Assembly: GCA_003260075.1 (NCBI GenBank)
Contig: QLIY01000631.1
Coordinates: forward strand, 33,140-97,139
Reading direction: 5' to 3'
Length of the DNA stretch: 64,000 bases
Source of the DNA: Phallusia mammillata
Taxonomy: Eukaryota > Chordata > Ascidiacea > Phlebobranchia > Ascidiidae
Below, in pieces: positions 52,135 through 64,000 of the stretch; the first letter of the stretch is position 1, and each line of letters opens with the position of its first letter. A program made the translations under genes and the position numbers. Below the pieces are notes generated by a model that was not told the origin of the DNA, made no database searches, and saw only the letters and a program-made list of their open reading frames with translations.

Positions 52135-55100
52135 ATGATACGACAATGGGGAACGACTGGCATCTAGTGAGTACATAAATCGTGTGGTTACTGGTCTATT
52201 AGTTTGTTTATTGATGATTTTCGGTTTTTGACGTTACGTGATGTATTGTGTGTTGTTAACATCACGCCTGCGTGCCTTTACTGGTTCCCCGTTGCAGAAT
52301 TACAAATTAATGCAGTTAACAAGCTTTTTAGGTCATCAATTTGATTTCGCAAACTGACGGTTGCTTTTGCCGGTTGCGGGGGTTTGTATCACTTCCTCGT
52401 CCCTGGTTTTAACCCTAGGGTTATTCGAGGGGCCTGTAGGTCATTGACCCCTTTTTAATGTCACCCACTTCCAGTCGCATAGTTGTTTCAAAAGTTGAAA
52501 GTTTAGTGTTGTTGAATTTGTTGTACAATACGTTTTGCAATGCCTTGTTGTTTAATTCCATTATTTTCTGGCATGAGTTTGACTAATACCCTAGTTTTAT
52601 GTAATAGACGCTATCTGTTCTAATAAATAGACGACATTTGTTGCATAGTATTTACTATTATAAATGGCAAAAAAGCCTATTTTGAAAAAAAAACATGCCT
52701 CACAGAGTTGTAAACAGGCTTCAATCAGGCCGGAATGCGATTTAAAAATATAAAGGCCTAATTATCTCAAAACTAAATTGAAATCCCGATTTTGGCTCGT
52801 AACTAAAGTCAAAACTACGACAAATATGTGGCCGAGAACAAAGTAAGGCCCGAATCAAGCCGGTGACGTTAAAACTTAAACCCGAACCCGACCATAAATG
52901 CCCAGCCCGACTTACAACTCTAATGCCTCATGTATTGAAATACGTTTCAAAATGTAAAAAAAGAAACAGTTGCAATTTTTTGACCGTATAAAGCTGTGAT
53001 ATATTGTTAACATTTAGGCCCCTTTAGTTAAGAAAGGTTTCTAAAGAATATTTTATTTTTATGTAAAATATCCGTGTGCAAATATGTTTTTTTCGCATCG
53101 TCATTCAACGTAACTGGACAGTCACACAACGTAAAAACCGTGTGACATTTCGAAAGATGTAAAATTAGCTCAACTCTAAACCATTTCGTAGACAGTGAGT
53201 GCACGTACAATCACATCACGCTAAAGCAGCCGGTTCTACTTACTTCATTTGACTATTTTGGAATTTAACTCATAAAGTAACGGTCCGCTATTAAATATGT
53301 GGTCATTTTTGTGGCTTGCTGATTGCAGTCCTGCATATTTTGCAAGTGCTGATTAAGATTCTTGGCAGCCTGCTCCGGTGTTTATACTAAATATAAACAT
53401 GAATCATTGTGGCTCTTTCCTGTGTAGATTTTGCTTGTCATAATGTTTTTTGCTGCTTGTAATTTTCTGCATGACGCAACACATAAACAAACCTAAACTA
53501 ACCTATGCCCCAATCCTTACTGGGCCCACTAAAATGTGTAATGTCTACTGCTGACGTTTTATAGTACCCTGGGTCTGTTGTTTTTGAAACAAAAGTCATT
53601 ACGTATGAATAAAAGACTCCATCAAAAACAATTTTGAATATTTGTCTTGATATATTTTATCCAAAGACGTTTGCAAATGTCGATTTAGTTCTTTTCCAAG
53701 GTTTTTTCTTTCGCGTTTACAACTTTTGTGTGGTTATGTTCAACCGATAACGGCAACACTACTATATAAAACACAAACCGATGAACAGACCGGAAATGTT
53801 TGCTTGAGTTTGTGGTGTATAATCCTGTGTATTAACGGAGACGAAAGAACCGACTCTCAAACGTGCAAAGCTGGCTTCCCAGTAAGACTTGCGATTTCAA
53901 GTATCGAAAGTTACTTCAAGTTTTGTTCTAAGGAAGTAAAACTGGTTTACATATTAACTTATATTTTTGAAAAGATATCCAAATTGTCTGCGCGCAAGTA
54001 ACTTATAAGTTGCTGCCAATGCAGCATCTTTCGTGGAAAGTTAAAAATTAGGTCAAACTGTCACGTGACAATTTGTAGACGGTCACGTGGGAAAATTGTG
54101 TTACGTCTAAGTCTAAGAGAATGACTCGGTTGAATTTTTAAGAACCAAGAAGACCTAATATCCGCTGTGTGCTTATCCGGTATACGGCCTACTGTCCGTA
54201 AATATAGACTTTGTGTCATGGGATTACCACTTGCTCAATTTGTTTACTGAGTATATTCCAGGTAAACAACCTAAATCCGAGGAATTACCGAGAAATTGAA
54301 ATGTTTTGTCGCCAAAACGTTGAACCATTTGACTCTGACCAGATTGTCACGTGGTTGCTGATCAACCTTTGTAGTAACTAACGCTTTTCACTTGTGTGCT
54401 GAAATTTGTTGGGAATTCCTTTATTGTATTGCGATTGTTGTGTCTGTAGCGTATTATCAACTCAATTATTACAACATGAAGTTTAAAACAAGAAAGGCTT
54501 GAATATTACATCACGTTCCTTCGAATAGGTTTCTCTACTATAAATCTATGCTGTTCAAAAAAATCGTCCTGAACCACTTGCGTTGAATGCAAACGATATG
54601 AGTTGTGGATAATTAAAGCTGTAGTTGACTAGTTTCACTACCATTTCCTATGTGTGTCATCATGTTTGTGAAATACTGCTGGCAGCACTAACTTAAAAGC
54701 CGCGACTATATCACATGATGATATAACTTGCAAAAAAGAATTTCGATTGTTTTCGAGAGTTTCTGTACTTGTTTATGTTTCTATAGCAACACAGACAAGG
54801 TTTCGGTCGTCAAGGCCCCAGCCCCACCCGGATGTGACGTAACAACCCGCATGGTTCCCGTCGCCATGGGAACGAGCGACTCGAGCACCGACCACAGCAG
54901 TGACGACGGTAAACCCAAAATGACGTCACAATTAGCTTGCAGAAATGTTTATTTCGATTGTTTCGCAGACGACAGTCTTTCCACATTGTACGAAGCCGAG
55001 GAGGAACCGTTTACGGAAAAAGACAATGGCGATTATTACGAAATCGATGACGTCATAATGGATACGAACTCCTCGACTGTCACCGTCATTCACCGGAAAG

Positions 55101-58100
55101 ACAACTCACTTGATGACGTCGAAGATCTTCCTATGACGCCGAAAAATTCTTCGGTAGTCAGCATCAATAGTGACGTCACACGCAAGGCTCCCGCGATTAC
55201 GCGAAGGTCAGTGAAGTGTGAACTGACGTTGGTTATTTACGTCATACAGGTATTTGATTTTACGCAGACTTCCCGACGAATCAAGTTTTCTCGGAAAAAT
55301 TCGCGGGAAATTACGACCACGTGAGTCATTTGAAATTTGGTTTTGTTGATTTTGAATATCACAAGAGATTGTCACGTAACAATGCTCAATGTGACGTTAT
55401 AAATTCCAACAGTGCCCAATAATATGCTGTAGCTGGGCAGCGCATTAAACAAAGTGAGAACAAACGCATATTTCAGTGAAGCGCCTTGTCTTGCTTATCA
55501 TAATCGGCGCTGAAGACAAAAGGCGCAATCAACATTCTAGAACTAAGGTCGCGCGCTTCTAACGAGATTTAAATGCCCGCCGACAATGGCTGGACGCGAA
55601 AGCCGATCTGGTGGGGACACATCGGTTGGTGGTAAGGTCGATCACCCCACACTATCTGTCGCCTCCACATCGCGTACCAAGCGTGTTTGTGACGTCACAA
55701 AGCAAGTCGCGCTGACTCGTTTTGGTTTCGCTTCTGGATTTCATCAACCGCGATGAGTTCTCACAACGGTTGAAGCTGGCTTGCGAAGCTATTGTACCAG
55801 TCGTTGTGAATTTTGCGAAAGCTCGAGATAAGTTCCCATACGCGTATCCATCCGAGTTATCACAAAGTTCCATAGCACACATATCGAACCGGTATGAAAA
55901 TATGCGCAGAAGTGGCAAAGCGGCCAAAACTGGTAGCGGATCGCATCGTGGAACACAAACCCATCGCCAGCATGTCGCCCTACGTTCATGACGTCACAAC
56001 GACGTCACACATCGATGAAGCGTCATCGCTGAATACATCACGTTCGTCGTTGTCGTCAGGGTAAGTGTTTGTTGTGTTTGAGCATTTAAATGAGTAGATG
56101 AAGTAACAGAACTGTAGGTAATGTTGTTTGCTGGGTGAAGTGTCTTACTTAAGTATAAAATTTACTTGTTATTCGTTTTACTGGGAAACGTAGATGCAAA
56201 GTTAACCCTAGAATGCAGATGTATTTGCAAGTAATAGCGGGTCACGTATAAGTTTGATTCCAACTTAACAATTAGCATTGTTTTGTCACAGTATCTCGTC
56301 ATTCAGCACACCACGTCAACCCCACTTCGTTGTCGTGGCAATCGACTTTGGTACGACTTACAGGTTAGTGACGTCATAATTAAACTTCCAAAACGTCATT
56401 TAATAATCGATTTCATTATGACGTCACAGTGGCTACGCGTTCAGCTTCGTGCACCAACCGGATTCGGTTCATTTGATGCGCAAGTGGTCGGGTGGAGATC
56501 CGGGAGTGACCAATCAGAAGACTCCAACAATCGTATTACTTCGTCCCACGGTTCGTTGGATTAAAACAGGGATTTTCCCCTGATGTGACACTTACATAAA
56601 TTTGGGGACATTTTAATGTGTTGGTATTTGTAGTTTGTTTAGTTCAGCTACAGCCTTAACAACTGCTGGAAGAGCCATACTCATTTATACATTATGCCTG
56701 GCAGCTACAGCTTGTTTACTTCCAGATATGTTTTCCTTGTTACAAGCCTTCTATGTCCAGCTTTTTGCCTTGTATATTTTCGAATATGTTGTTTAGTCAT
56801 TAATGCAGTTATTACGTATGATCTAAGAGTTCTTGCATATAAATAAGTGTCTGTCGAAAGCCAAATAAAACAAGTAAGATTATCAATATTATTCTGCAAA
56901 ATAAATTGACTTCCATTTGATGTTAGATCTTTTCCAACCTAGCTAATTTTTTTATGTCGTTAAAAGTGGTTTGTGACGTCACACAGGGTGAATTCCATTC
57001 GTTCGGATTCGAAGCACGTGACTTTTATCACGATCTCGACGCGAATGAAGCGAAGAAATGGATTTTTCTCGATCGATTCAAGATGAAGTTGCATTCTGAC
57101 CAGGTGGGGGCGCTATGATTGCACGAGCATTTGCTCAAGCCCTATAAAATTTATCTTTGAAAAAAAAATATATATACATATATATATAAAATTTATCTTT
57201 GGTTATAACCTTACCACACTTTACAAATCGTTTGTACCTCATGTTAGGTCATATTTCCTCCTGTTAATTAGGCGAAGATCCAGATTAGCCGAATCCGGTT
57301 TAAGCGAGGTTTACTGTTTTTTTTTTATCAGGGTCTGTAAAGCAAAACAAAGAGATGCTATGTACTTTTCATTTATAAATAAAACTGTTGTAATATTTAG
57401 CTTGATAAAATGCGTAGAATAGCGTATTTGTTTTTGTTGAACTATTCATCCTTTCAATATTAGAGCAATACTATGTTAGAAGTATTTTTTCGCTTGCTGG
57501 TTTCGATTGGTTTCAACTCAATTTTGCTTTAACTGTCATTTTTGCTTCACTTAAAAAATGATTGTGATGATAAACCATCGTTTTGTGTTTTAGAATTTAA
57601 GCAAATCAACCCAGCTTGAATCAGCCAATGGAACTCTTGTTCCCGCCCTGCAAGTATTCTCACACGCATTGAAGTTCTTCAAGCAACACGCACTGCAGGT
57701 AGGTGCATAGAGTGGTGTGAACATAAATCACCAGAATACCAGAAGTTAAACTTTTTTATTTAATGAATATCTTGCGGTACAACGTTTTTACGTTTTACCT
57801 ACACATGTTAAAGGCCTGAGTAGGTAGTGAATAGTTTACTGAGTAAGTCAAAAAAAAGTATGAAAAAAAAAGTGTTTTTTGTTGCAGTAACAGTTAGTTT
57901 CAAGAGAATATAAAAATTAAATCAATTAAATCATCTAAATATGCAAGTATTGTCTTTATTTCATTTAAAGACTTGAGATATAAATACGTGTGTCTTGCAG
58001 TTAAATTTGTAAGGAAAATGCTTGTAAATTTAGTTGATTTATTCATAAGCAAGTTTGTTCTTACAAACAGTGTTTCATACCGGAACGGAACGGAACGTTA

Positions 58101-61100
58101 TACCGGAACGAAATAAATAATTTTTGGCTCAAATACCGGAACGAAATACCGAAATAAAAAATATTCAAAATACCGGAACGGAACGAAATACCGTTATTTT
58201 TTATCCGGTATTTCGTTCTGGATATTTGACATGAAACAATTGCTGAAAATTTCGCGCCGTTAAGATAAAATAAAAATTGAGGCTCCTACAATTTAGATCC
58301 GTTTGACCATTATTGACAAATGTTATGTGACGCAACAATTACCGACAATAATTCTTGTGTGTAGCAACTTTCTTTCTTTTTTCGCTTAATAGTTGTAAAG
58401 ACCAAAAAGAAACGTTCTGAGACCGAAAATGACCGAAATACCGAAAAATACCGTTATAAATTTATTTCGGTCAGACCGGAACGAAACGAAAATATCGGTC
58501 CAGAACGAAATAACGAAATAAACAAATTTCACAGAACGAATAACGTTATTTGGTTTCGTTCCGTTCCTGTATGAAACACTGCTTACAAATGTACCAACAA
58601 ATTACCATTGATCAAAAAGTTTTTTTTTTCTGATGTATTTTCTCACATTTATGTTGTAAGTGAGTTGCTGTAATTGTGAAATAATATTTTTTTCAGGAAT
58701 TGTCAGATGAGATCGGCACGCGCATGCGCAGTAATGACGTGCGGTGGGTCGTTACAGTTCCTGCTATCTGGCGCCCCCAAGCGAAACAGTTTATGCGACA
58801 AGCAGCTTATCAGGTTCCGTAAAAATTCACTATTTGCAACTTTGCAGTTTTCGGCCTAACATTATTAAAAAAATAGCATGTAAAGAGAATTTTTCACAAA
58901 ACAGTAAAAAATACAAAAAGGTTTAAACAAAAATTTATGTAAAAAGGGTTTGTCATCTCCGAACGAGAGTGATGTGGGCTACACATTATTGTTCTTTTAT
59001 CATAATTTACACAAATTAATTTAGCGCCAAATTTTTATCACTAATAACTTATTTGACATATGCAGTAAGAATTTAACGAATTCAATTCAACCACACATAA
59101 TTTGATCGCTTAGTTATTCAACATTTCTTGCAAATTCAGGCTGGTCTGGCTTCCGAGCATTTCCCGGAACAACTAGTAATCGCGCTCGAGCCGGAAGTGG
59201 CGTCGATCTTCTGTCGGAAGTCGCGTCTCTCCCAAATGCAGAGCGGAACGGCTGATGACGTCACAGTGGAAGACACACTGACCATCGGTAGCCAGTACAT
59301 GGTGGTCGACTGCGGTGGGGGGACTGTTGACGTCACAATTCATGAGGTACTGGGAAGTGGCGGGCTGAAGGAGGTCGAAGCTGCTAGTGGCGACGCGATG
59401 GGAAGTGTGGCTGTCGACCGAAGCTTCGAGAACCTTCTCAGGAAGATTTTTGGCGCCAAATTTGTGGAGACGTTTCAGAAAAAGCGGCCGATTGGCTGGG
59501 TAAGTTTAACCTTTAAAGTTAGACTGTGAGCGACTTTTAAAAGAGCTTGATCAGTTACACCAGGGGTCGGCAACCTTTTTTGCACTGCGGACTGTTTTTT
59601 GAAACTAAAATTATTTTGCGGACCAAATATTAAGCAATAAATACGCATAAATTAGTTTATAATCCCCGGGAAGCACGGGCAAAAATGTTAAAAGCATCTG
59701 GCCTGAAACCGTTTACGGCCCGGCAACAAAAGACCGACGGTTGCCGACCACTCACCACTGAGTTACATACCTTCCAGCTTGTATTTCTTTGTTACATAAT
59801 ATTGCATCATGTACTGATTAGTGATGCACCAAACCCGTCTGATCAGGTTCCAGCTGAAACAGAATATTTATGACACTCCGAAAGCCTGAGCGCTCTTGTT
59901 CGCGCTCTGCAGACAACGCGCTCTTGTTTTGTTGATGCAACAATTGGGTGATTTATGGTGGTGATTTTGTAAAGGCGACTGTTATAATTTATACAACATA
60001 GAAACTATTTGAATATTTTTTCGATATTTGAAAGGGGTTTAAAAATATTGATAATAATTCTGGTTTATGTGGGTTTATGCGGGAATAATCCAGTTTCAAA
60101 CCGTTTTTAATCACATTCTTAACTATTCTCCAAACCGAATTAAAATTAGAGTCCTCAATTTTATTCCTGATATTTAAAATAAAGCAAAAGCTATTTACGT
60201 AAAATACAGTTTCGGTAATATTCCAGTTTTAAACTTTTGTGTGACAAATGTTTTAACAATCCACGTTTGTATTTCGCCACGTATGTATGTAGTAAACAAT
60301 ACGCCCAGCTGTCAATCAGTCACGCCCCCTAAAATATTGTCATAACAGGCATTGTGTCGTCACATAGGTGGATATGATGATAGCGTGGGAATCTCGAAAA
60401 CGGTCGACGAGCCCAGATCGCATTTCTCCCCTCAACGTGGCTCTTCCATTTTCCTTCATCGACCTCCACAAGAAAGTCAGGGGGTTCACAGTGGAAACAG
60501 CGCTGAGAAACTTTTCCGAGCCCAACATTAAGTGGTCCCAACAGGTGGGTGAATTTGTGGTAAATATTGGGTTAAAGTTTGCTTAGGGTGATTTTCAACC
60601 AGCCTGGGTAGAGAGTTAATTTACCGGATGAGTTTTTTTGGTTTAGTGGAATTGATTTGTGTGTTTGTTGGATTTTTAAAGTTTTTGAGTTGCTTGTGTA
60701 AATTCAAAAACTATCATTTGCTCTCTGGGCAGTTGTATATCGTCCAATTTGCCATGTCTTTTGCATAGTTACTTCACAATACTCAATACAATTATTTTGT
60801 TTACTCTTAATGTTCAAGAACACTTGACGTTTTGTGTTAAAAAGATTAAATTCATGGGTCTTGTTTTTAAAGTTTCGCATAGCCTACAAAAAAATTTTTT
60901 TTTTGCATAGCCTACAAAAAAAAGAGTCTTCGGAGCAAAAGTACATATCCACGTCCAAAAAAAACACAGAAATAATTTAGTTTTCAACAAATTCGTACTT
61001 ACTATAAATCTTACCCAGACCTGGACGAAATCAACAAAAATAAATTAAAAAACACTGTCACATTTCAGGGAATGTTGCGTATATCGTCCTCACTCATGCG

Positions 61101-62401
61101 TGACCTCTTCTCGCCCACACTCGACTCGATTACGTCACACGTGACATCACACCTCAACGAGCGAATCTCGCATTTGTTTCTGGTCGGAGGATTCGCAGAG
61201 TCCCGGATGTTGCAGAGTGCGATCCACGATGCGGTTAAGGACAGAGTGAAGGTCATCATTCCCTCCGACGCCGGTCTCACCATCCTCAAGGGGGCAGTAT
61301 TGTTTGGACTCGACCCGACCGCAGTACGCATGCGCACAAGTCACATGACCTATGGAGTTGGTGAGTGGCTGGATCGTGTAAAACAGGGGTCGGCAACCTT
61401 TTTTGTACTGTGGACCGTGTTTGAAACTGAAATTTTGACGCGGACCGGCCTCCAAAAAACTGCAAATATTTAACAATAAAAATGCCTATATTAGTTTGTC
61501 ATTCCCGGGATACATTGGCAAAATATTTTGAAGCATGTAACCTGAAGCAGTATACGGCCCGGTAACGAACTCCTCGCGGACCTGCATCGAGCCGCGGACC
61601 AGTGGTTGCCGACCACTAGTGTAAATAACCAATCTGAATGAAACAGATGATAAGTTTTGTGTTGGTCAAGTAAGAGAGATTTAAAATATGGCTTCTTGAA
61701 TACAAACAATTTTGAAAGATACTGATTCAATGAATAACTCTGGTATTTTTTGTAGCATCTTCCTATTTCTTATACTGCTAAGTTAATGTTGTTATGCCAC
61801 ATTTCTTTATTAATACAATTATTCATACAATGTAAAGACGACAAAGCACATTGTTGAAGTTAGGACTAACGTCCTGAATTTTTTTTTAATTGATATTGAA
61901 TTTGTTAGTTATTTAAACTTTGTTCACCATCAAATGAAAATTTCTTTTAAAACTCAAGCTTTCGTTAAATTTTATAGCAACTTTGAAATTGCAGGAATAC
62001 TTAACAAATTTGTGACCGACCTACATCCGGTCAGCAAGAAACTTACTCGCGGTTCTTCAGTCTGGTGCAAAGACGTATTCGACTCTTACGTCAGAGCTGG
62101 TGACGCAATCGCCCTCGGGGATCTCGTGCAACGCAGCTACGCCCCCGTGCGGCCGGAACAGTCGGAAGTCGTCATCAACTTTTACAGTTGCTTCCGACCG
62201 GAAGTGAGGTACATCGACGAGAATGACGTCACAAAGAGCGCCACGTTGCGGATCAAGTTACCGAAGACGACCATTGTGACGCAACAAAGACGTCGCGAAC
62301 TGCGGATTACGATGATGTTTGGAGACACCGAGATTAAAATCGATTGTCTTGACGTCACAAGCGGGTCACGTGCCGACGCGAAGATCGACTTTCTGTCCTA
62401 A
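52135..62401 (+). CDS. HSPA12A/B-like: HSPA12-type atypical HSP70 family protein
   Basis: Distant HSP70 relative with the actin-like ATPase fold; its cellular role is poorly defined. Thirteen exons: 52135-52166, 54787-55206, 55268-55320, 55910-56060, 56292-56363, 56430-56550, 56987-57103, 57594-57698, 58697-58813, 59140-59499, 60368-60544, 61069-61360, 61995-62401. Phases agree; 807 residues (human HSPA12A/B about 680). Residues 1-230 are an acidic, Ser-rich extension with no counterpart I know. The ATPase part starts at [10 protein letters not shown] (phosphate-1 site, 232-241). [10 protein letters not shown] (451-460) is phosphate-2, and [10 protein letters not shown] (611-620) is the adenosine motif. 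[39 protein letters not shown] and FGDTEIK match HSPA12 closely. The start ([11 protein letters not shown]) and exons 2-4 are less sure: exon 4 has a weak acceptor. An extra in-phase exon (55548-55631, with an internal ATG at 55586) is possible as a cassette or alternative first exon. Confidence 0.9.
57140..57205. repeat. 15-bp direct repeat around an AT microsatellite (HSPA12-like intron)
   Basis: 'ataaaatttatctttg' occurs before and after a tract of A and alternating TA. The layout, local duplication on both sides of a low-complexity tract, is like the C/G-joined duplications but smaller. Confidence 0.7.
58068..58581. mobile_element. hAT-like element, 514 bp, perfect 8-bp target duplication (HSPA12-like intron)
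   Basis: Ends CAGTGTTTCATACCGGAACG and (inverse) CAGTGTTTCATACAGGAACG. CTTACAAA flanks both sides exactly (58060-58067 and 58582-58589). The interior is rich in variants of CCGGAACGAAATA in both orientations. No open frame, so non-autonomous. Confidence 0.9.
59561..59760. mobile_element. hAT-like MITE, family A, copy 2 (HSPA12-like intron)
   Basis: Left end CAGGGGTCGGCAACC. The right part gives GGTTGCCGACCACT followed by a few extra bases to CACTG. Flanks AGTTACAC and AGTTACAT match at 7 of 8 bases. The body matches 2959-3291 without the C run. Confidence 0.85.
61384..61618. mobile_element. hAT-like MITE, family A, copy 3 (last HSPA12-like intron)
   Basis: Left end CAGGGGTCGGCAACC, right end GGTTGCCGACCACTA. 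Flanks GTGTAAAA and GTGTAAAT match at 7 of 8 bases. It is closer in sequence to copy 1 than to copy 2 (shares ggtaacgaactcctcgcgga). Confidence 0.87.
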
Positions 62402-64000
62402 CTCGGGGAAATCACCTACGATATTTTTCTTGACGATGGATTAAGGAAGGGGATTTCCCAGTACGGCAACCGAAACCACGTGACCATAAAGAAGAAACAA
62501 ACAAAGAAACATGAATGAGAAATGGAAACAAAAAGCACCTACAAATGTATCTATCACTTCCAACGACCAACACACCTCACTTTAATCTTCCACAACGATT
62601 AAGAATGTTTTCATTTTTGGCAAAAGGGGGCAGCCGACAATTGAAACAGTTTTGGAATTGCTATGATGCGGATCGGAAGTATGAAATATGAATGTGACGC
62701 TTAAATATTTACACAGTTTTCTGAAAAGCTGACGAGTGGGGTTTAAATCTTGTTTATGATTGTTTACTTCTTCTACCTCATGACTGTTCGTTATTATTTT
62801 ATACTCGTTATGTGTCAGCGGAGCTAGAAGTAATGTCACTTAATACCCAAAGAGAATATCCACTCTAATAGGTTCGCTCCCGAATATTTTGTTTCTGCCA
62901 GTGCTTATGAATAAAATTTCTTCACTTGTAAATAAAAAGCGTTGAAAGCAAAAACGATTTAAGAATTTCACCTGTTCACAATACATCGTTTATGTTCCAG
63001 GTGTTTTTAAAATTCCGTAAACCTACGTTCACATTTAATATGGTTTATACTCAAAACATTTTGTTGTGCTTGGAATGTTATGGCGCAATAATGTCAATAT
63101 TTGTGATTCCTTTTCATCTTTGAAAAACGTTGAAAACCACCAGCAACAAGTGGTTACATTTCTGGTACTGTATCTAAACAGTGTCTTTTATTTCAAAAAA
63201 TATTTTGTTGTTGAGCATTGGCGCTATTTTACACATCCGGCGCTACACACAACAGCACAGTTACAATGTCAATCATACAATAAAAAAACTTTGCACGAAC
63301 GTTGTTTTGTAGTTGCCAGGGTGTATTAACAACTGATTACATGCAAGCGAGCAGAAGAAAAATTGAACAGGGCGAATAAATCGGATTTGCAATTGATTTT
63401 TTGTCGCTAATTGGTTGCTTTCTTGTTCCGTGAATATGTCTCAAATCGTTGGTGGTTAAACGCTTTTCAAAGACTTTGTTAACGATGTAACTTAAGTAGA
63501 GGGATTCTCATTAGCTCATAGGCGAGGTTGTTCTATCATTGCACCCTAAAAAATTTCAACATTTGGATGTGGAATACTGCAGGTATTCTCATATTCGTTA
63601 AAGTTCTACAAGCAGACTGCATCAATCGTTGTGAACACAAGCAGCAAAGAAATTCCGGCAACAAAGGCTTGCAGCATTTTTTAATTAATTCCTCGCTGAA
63701 GGCAAAGCTGCTGACCACGCTTGTATCAGAAGAAAGAGTTTTAGGGGTTTTGTGTTTTAAAGTCTGTTGGTTAAGAGTTTTCATTAGGTGATGTTGTACT
63801 TTGTTTGACATTATATAGAAAAGTTTGTTGCTATTACTCTGAATGATAAACGCAAGTTTACAAATCGATTATTTCTGACTGTTTAAATGCAGTATAGTTG
63901 TTTTGCAATCCAACATCGATTGTGTAAAAGGTCTGCAATGAAATCTATTCACTGTGTAGCGTCGCACCTTCAGTGCAGCGCCTGGACAAGCTACCAGTGC
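62402..64000. other. 3' UTR of the HSPA12-like gene and right-hand intergenic DNA
   Basis: AATAAA at 62910-62915 and 62931-62936, about 0.5 kb after the stop, mark the likely 3' end. Beyond that I see only short open frames with no splice partners and no recognisable gene. Confidence 0.45.
62910..62936 (+). promoter_or_regulatory. Candidate polyadenylation signals of the HSPA12-like gene
   Basis: Two AATAAA hexamers 16 bases apart, about 510 bases past the stop codon. Confidence 0.45.

Noticed and set aside
53726-54001. 91-codon plus-strand frame in the first HSPA12-like intron
   Set aside because: No homology, no splice support and does not fit the phases of flanking exons.
55722-55991. 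89-codon frame overlapping HSPA12-like exon 4
   Set aside because: Looks partly coding, but its frame conflicts with the phase required by the next exon and ends in a stop; I kept the frame that joins the ATPase domain.

Overview
The window is eukaryotic: AT-rich, with intron-dense genes (GT-AG introns mostly 60 to 1000 bp) and many short non-autonomous DNA transposons. Gene content (class IA PI3K, SCYL2, HSPA12), compact introns, and strong splice acceptors a few bases upstream of several start codons (consistent with spliced-leader trans-splicing) fit an invertebrate chordate, most likely an ascidian such as Ciona. The species is an inference. Gene models below were built by hand from splice sites, reading phase and similarity to remembered vertebrate proteins; no database search was run.

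Layout. (1) 1-9964: mostly repeats and unassigned DNA, plus three phase-compatible minus-strand exons (5126-7049) of an unknown Cys-containing protein. (2) 9965-27342 (+): complete 25-exon PI3-kinase p110 catalytic subunit of the beta/delta type, with one N gap in intron 13. (3) 28601-31357 (-): a four-exon gene for an unrecognised type I membrane protein with a Thr-rich, mucin-like ectodomain. (4) 32512-33144 (+): a two-exon small membrane protein. (5) 33810-41025 (+): complete SCYL2 pseudokinase. (6) 42714-45645 (+): protein with six C2H2 zinc fingers. (7) 46696-48021 (-): three-exon secreted protein with 12 cysteines. (8) 48047-52134: intergenic, with repeats. (9) 52135-62401 (+): HSPA12-type atypical HSP70 with a long N-terminal extension. 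(10) 62402-64000: downstream intergenic DNA.

The genes do not form a pathway. PI3K signals at membranes and SCYL2 works in clathrin traffic. The lineage-specific candidates are the mucin-like receptor, the small membrane protein, the 12-Cys secreted protein and the partial Cys-containing gene. Other signals are at least 28 copies of the palindrome TGACGTCA (under 1 expected), which often lie in coding sequence or form splice sites; several hAT-like MITEs with readable 8-bp target duplications, one nested in another repeat; and seven loci where a 10-11 bp run of C or G separates two near-identical tandem copies of local sequence, which probably reflects stitched haplotypes or gap filling.
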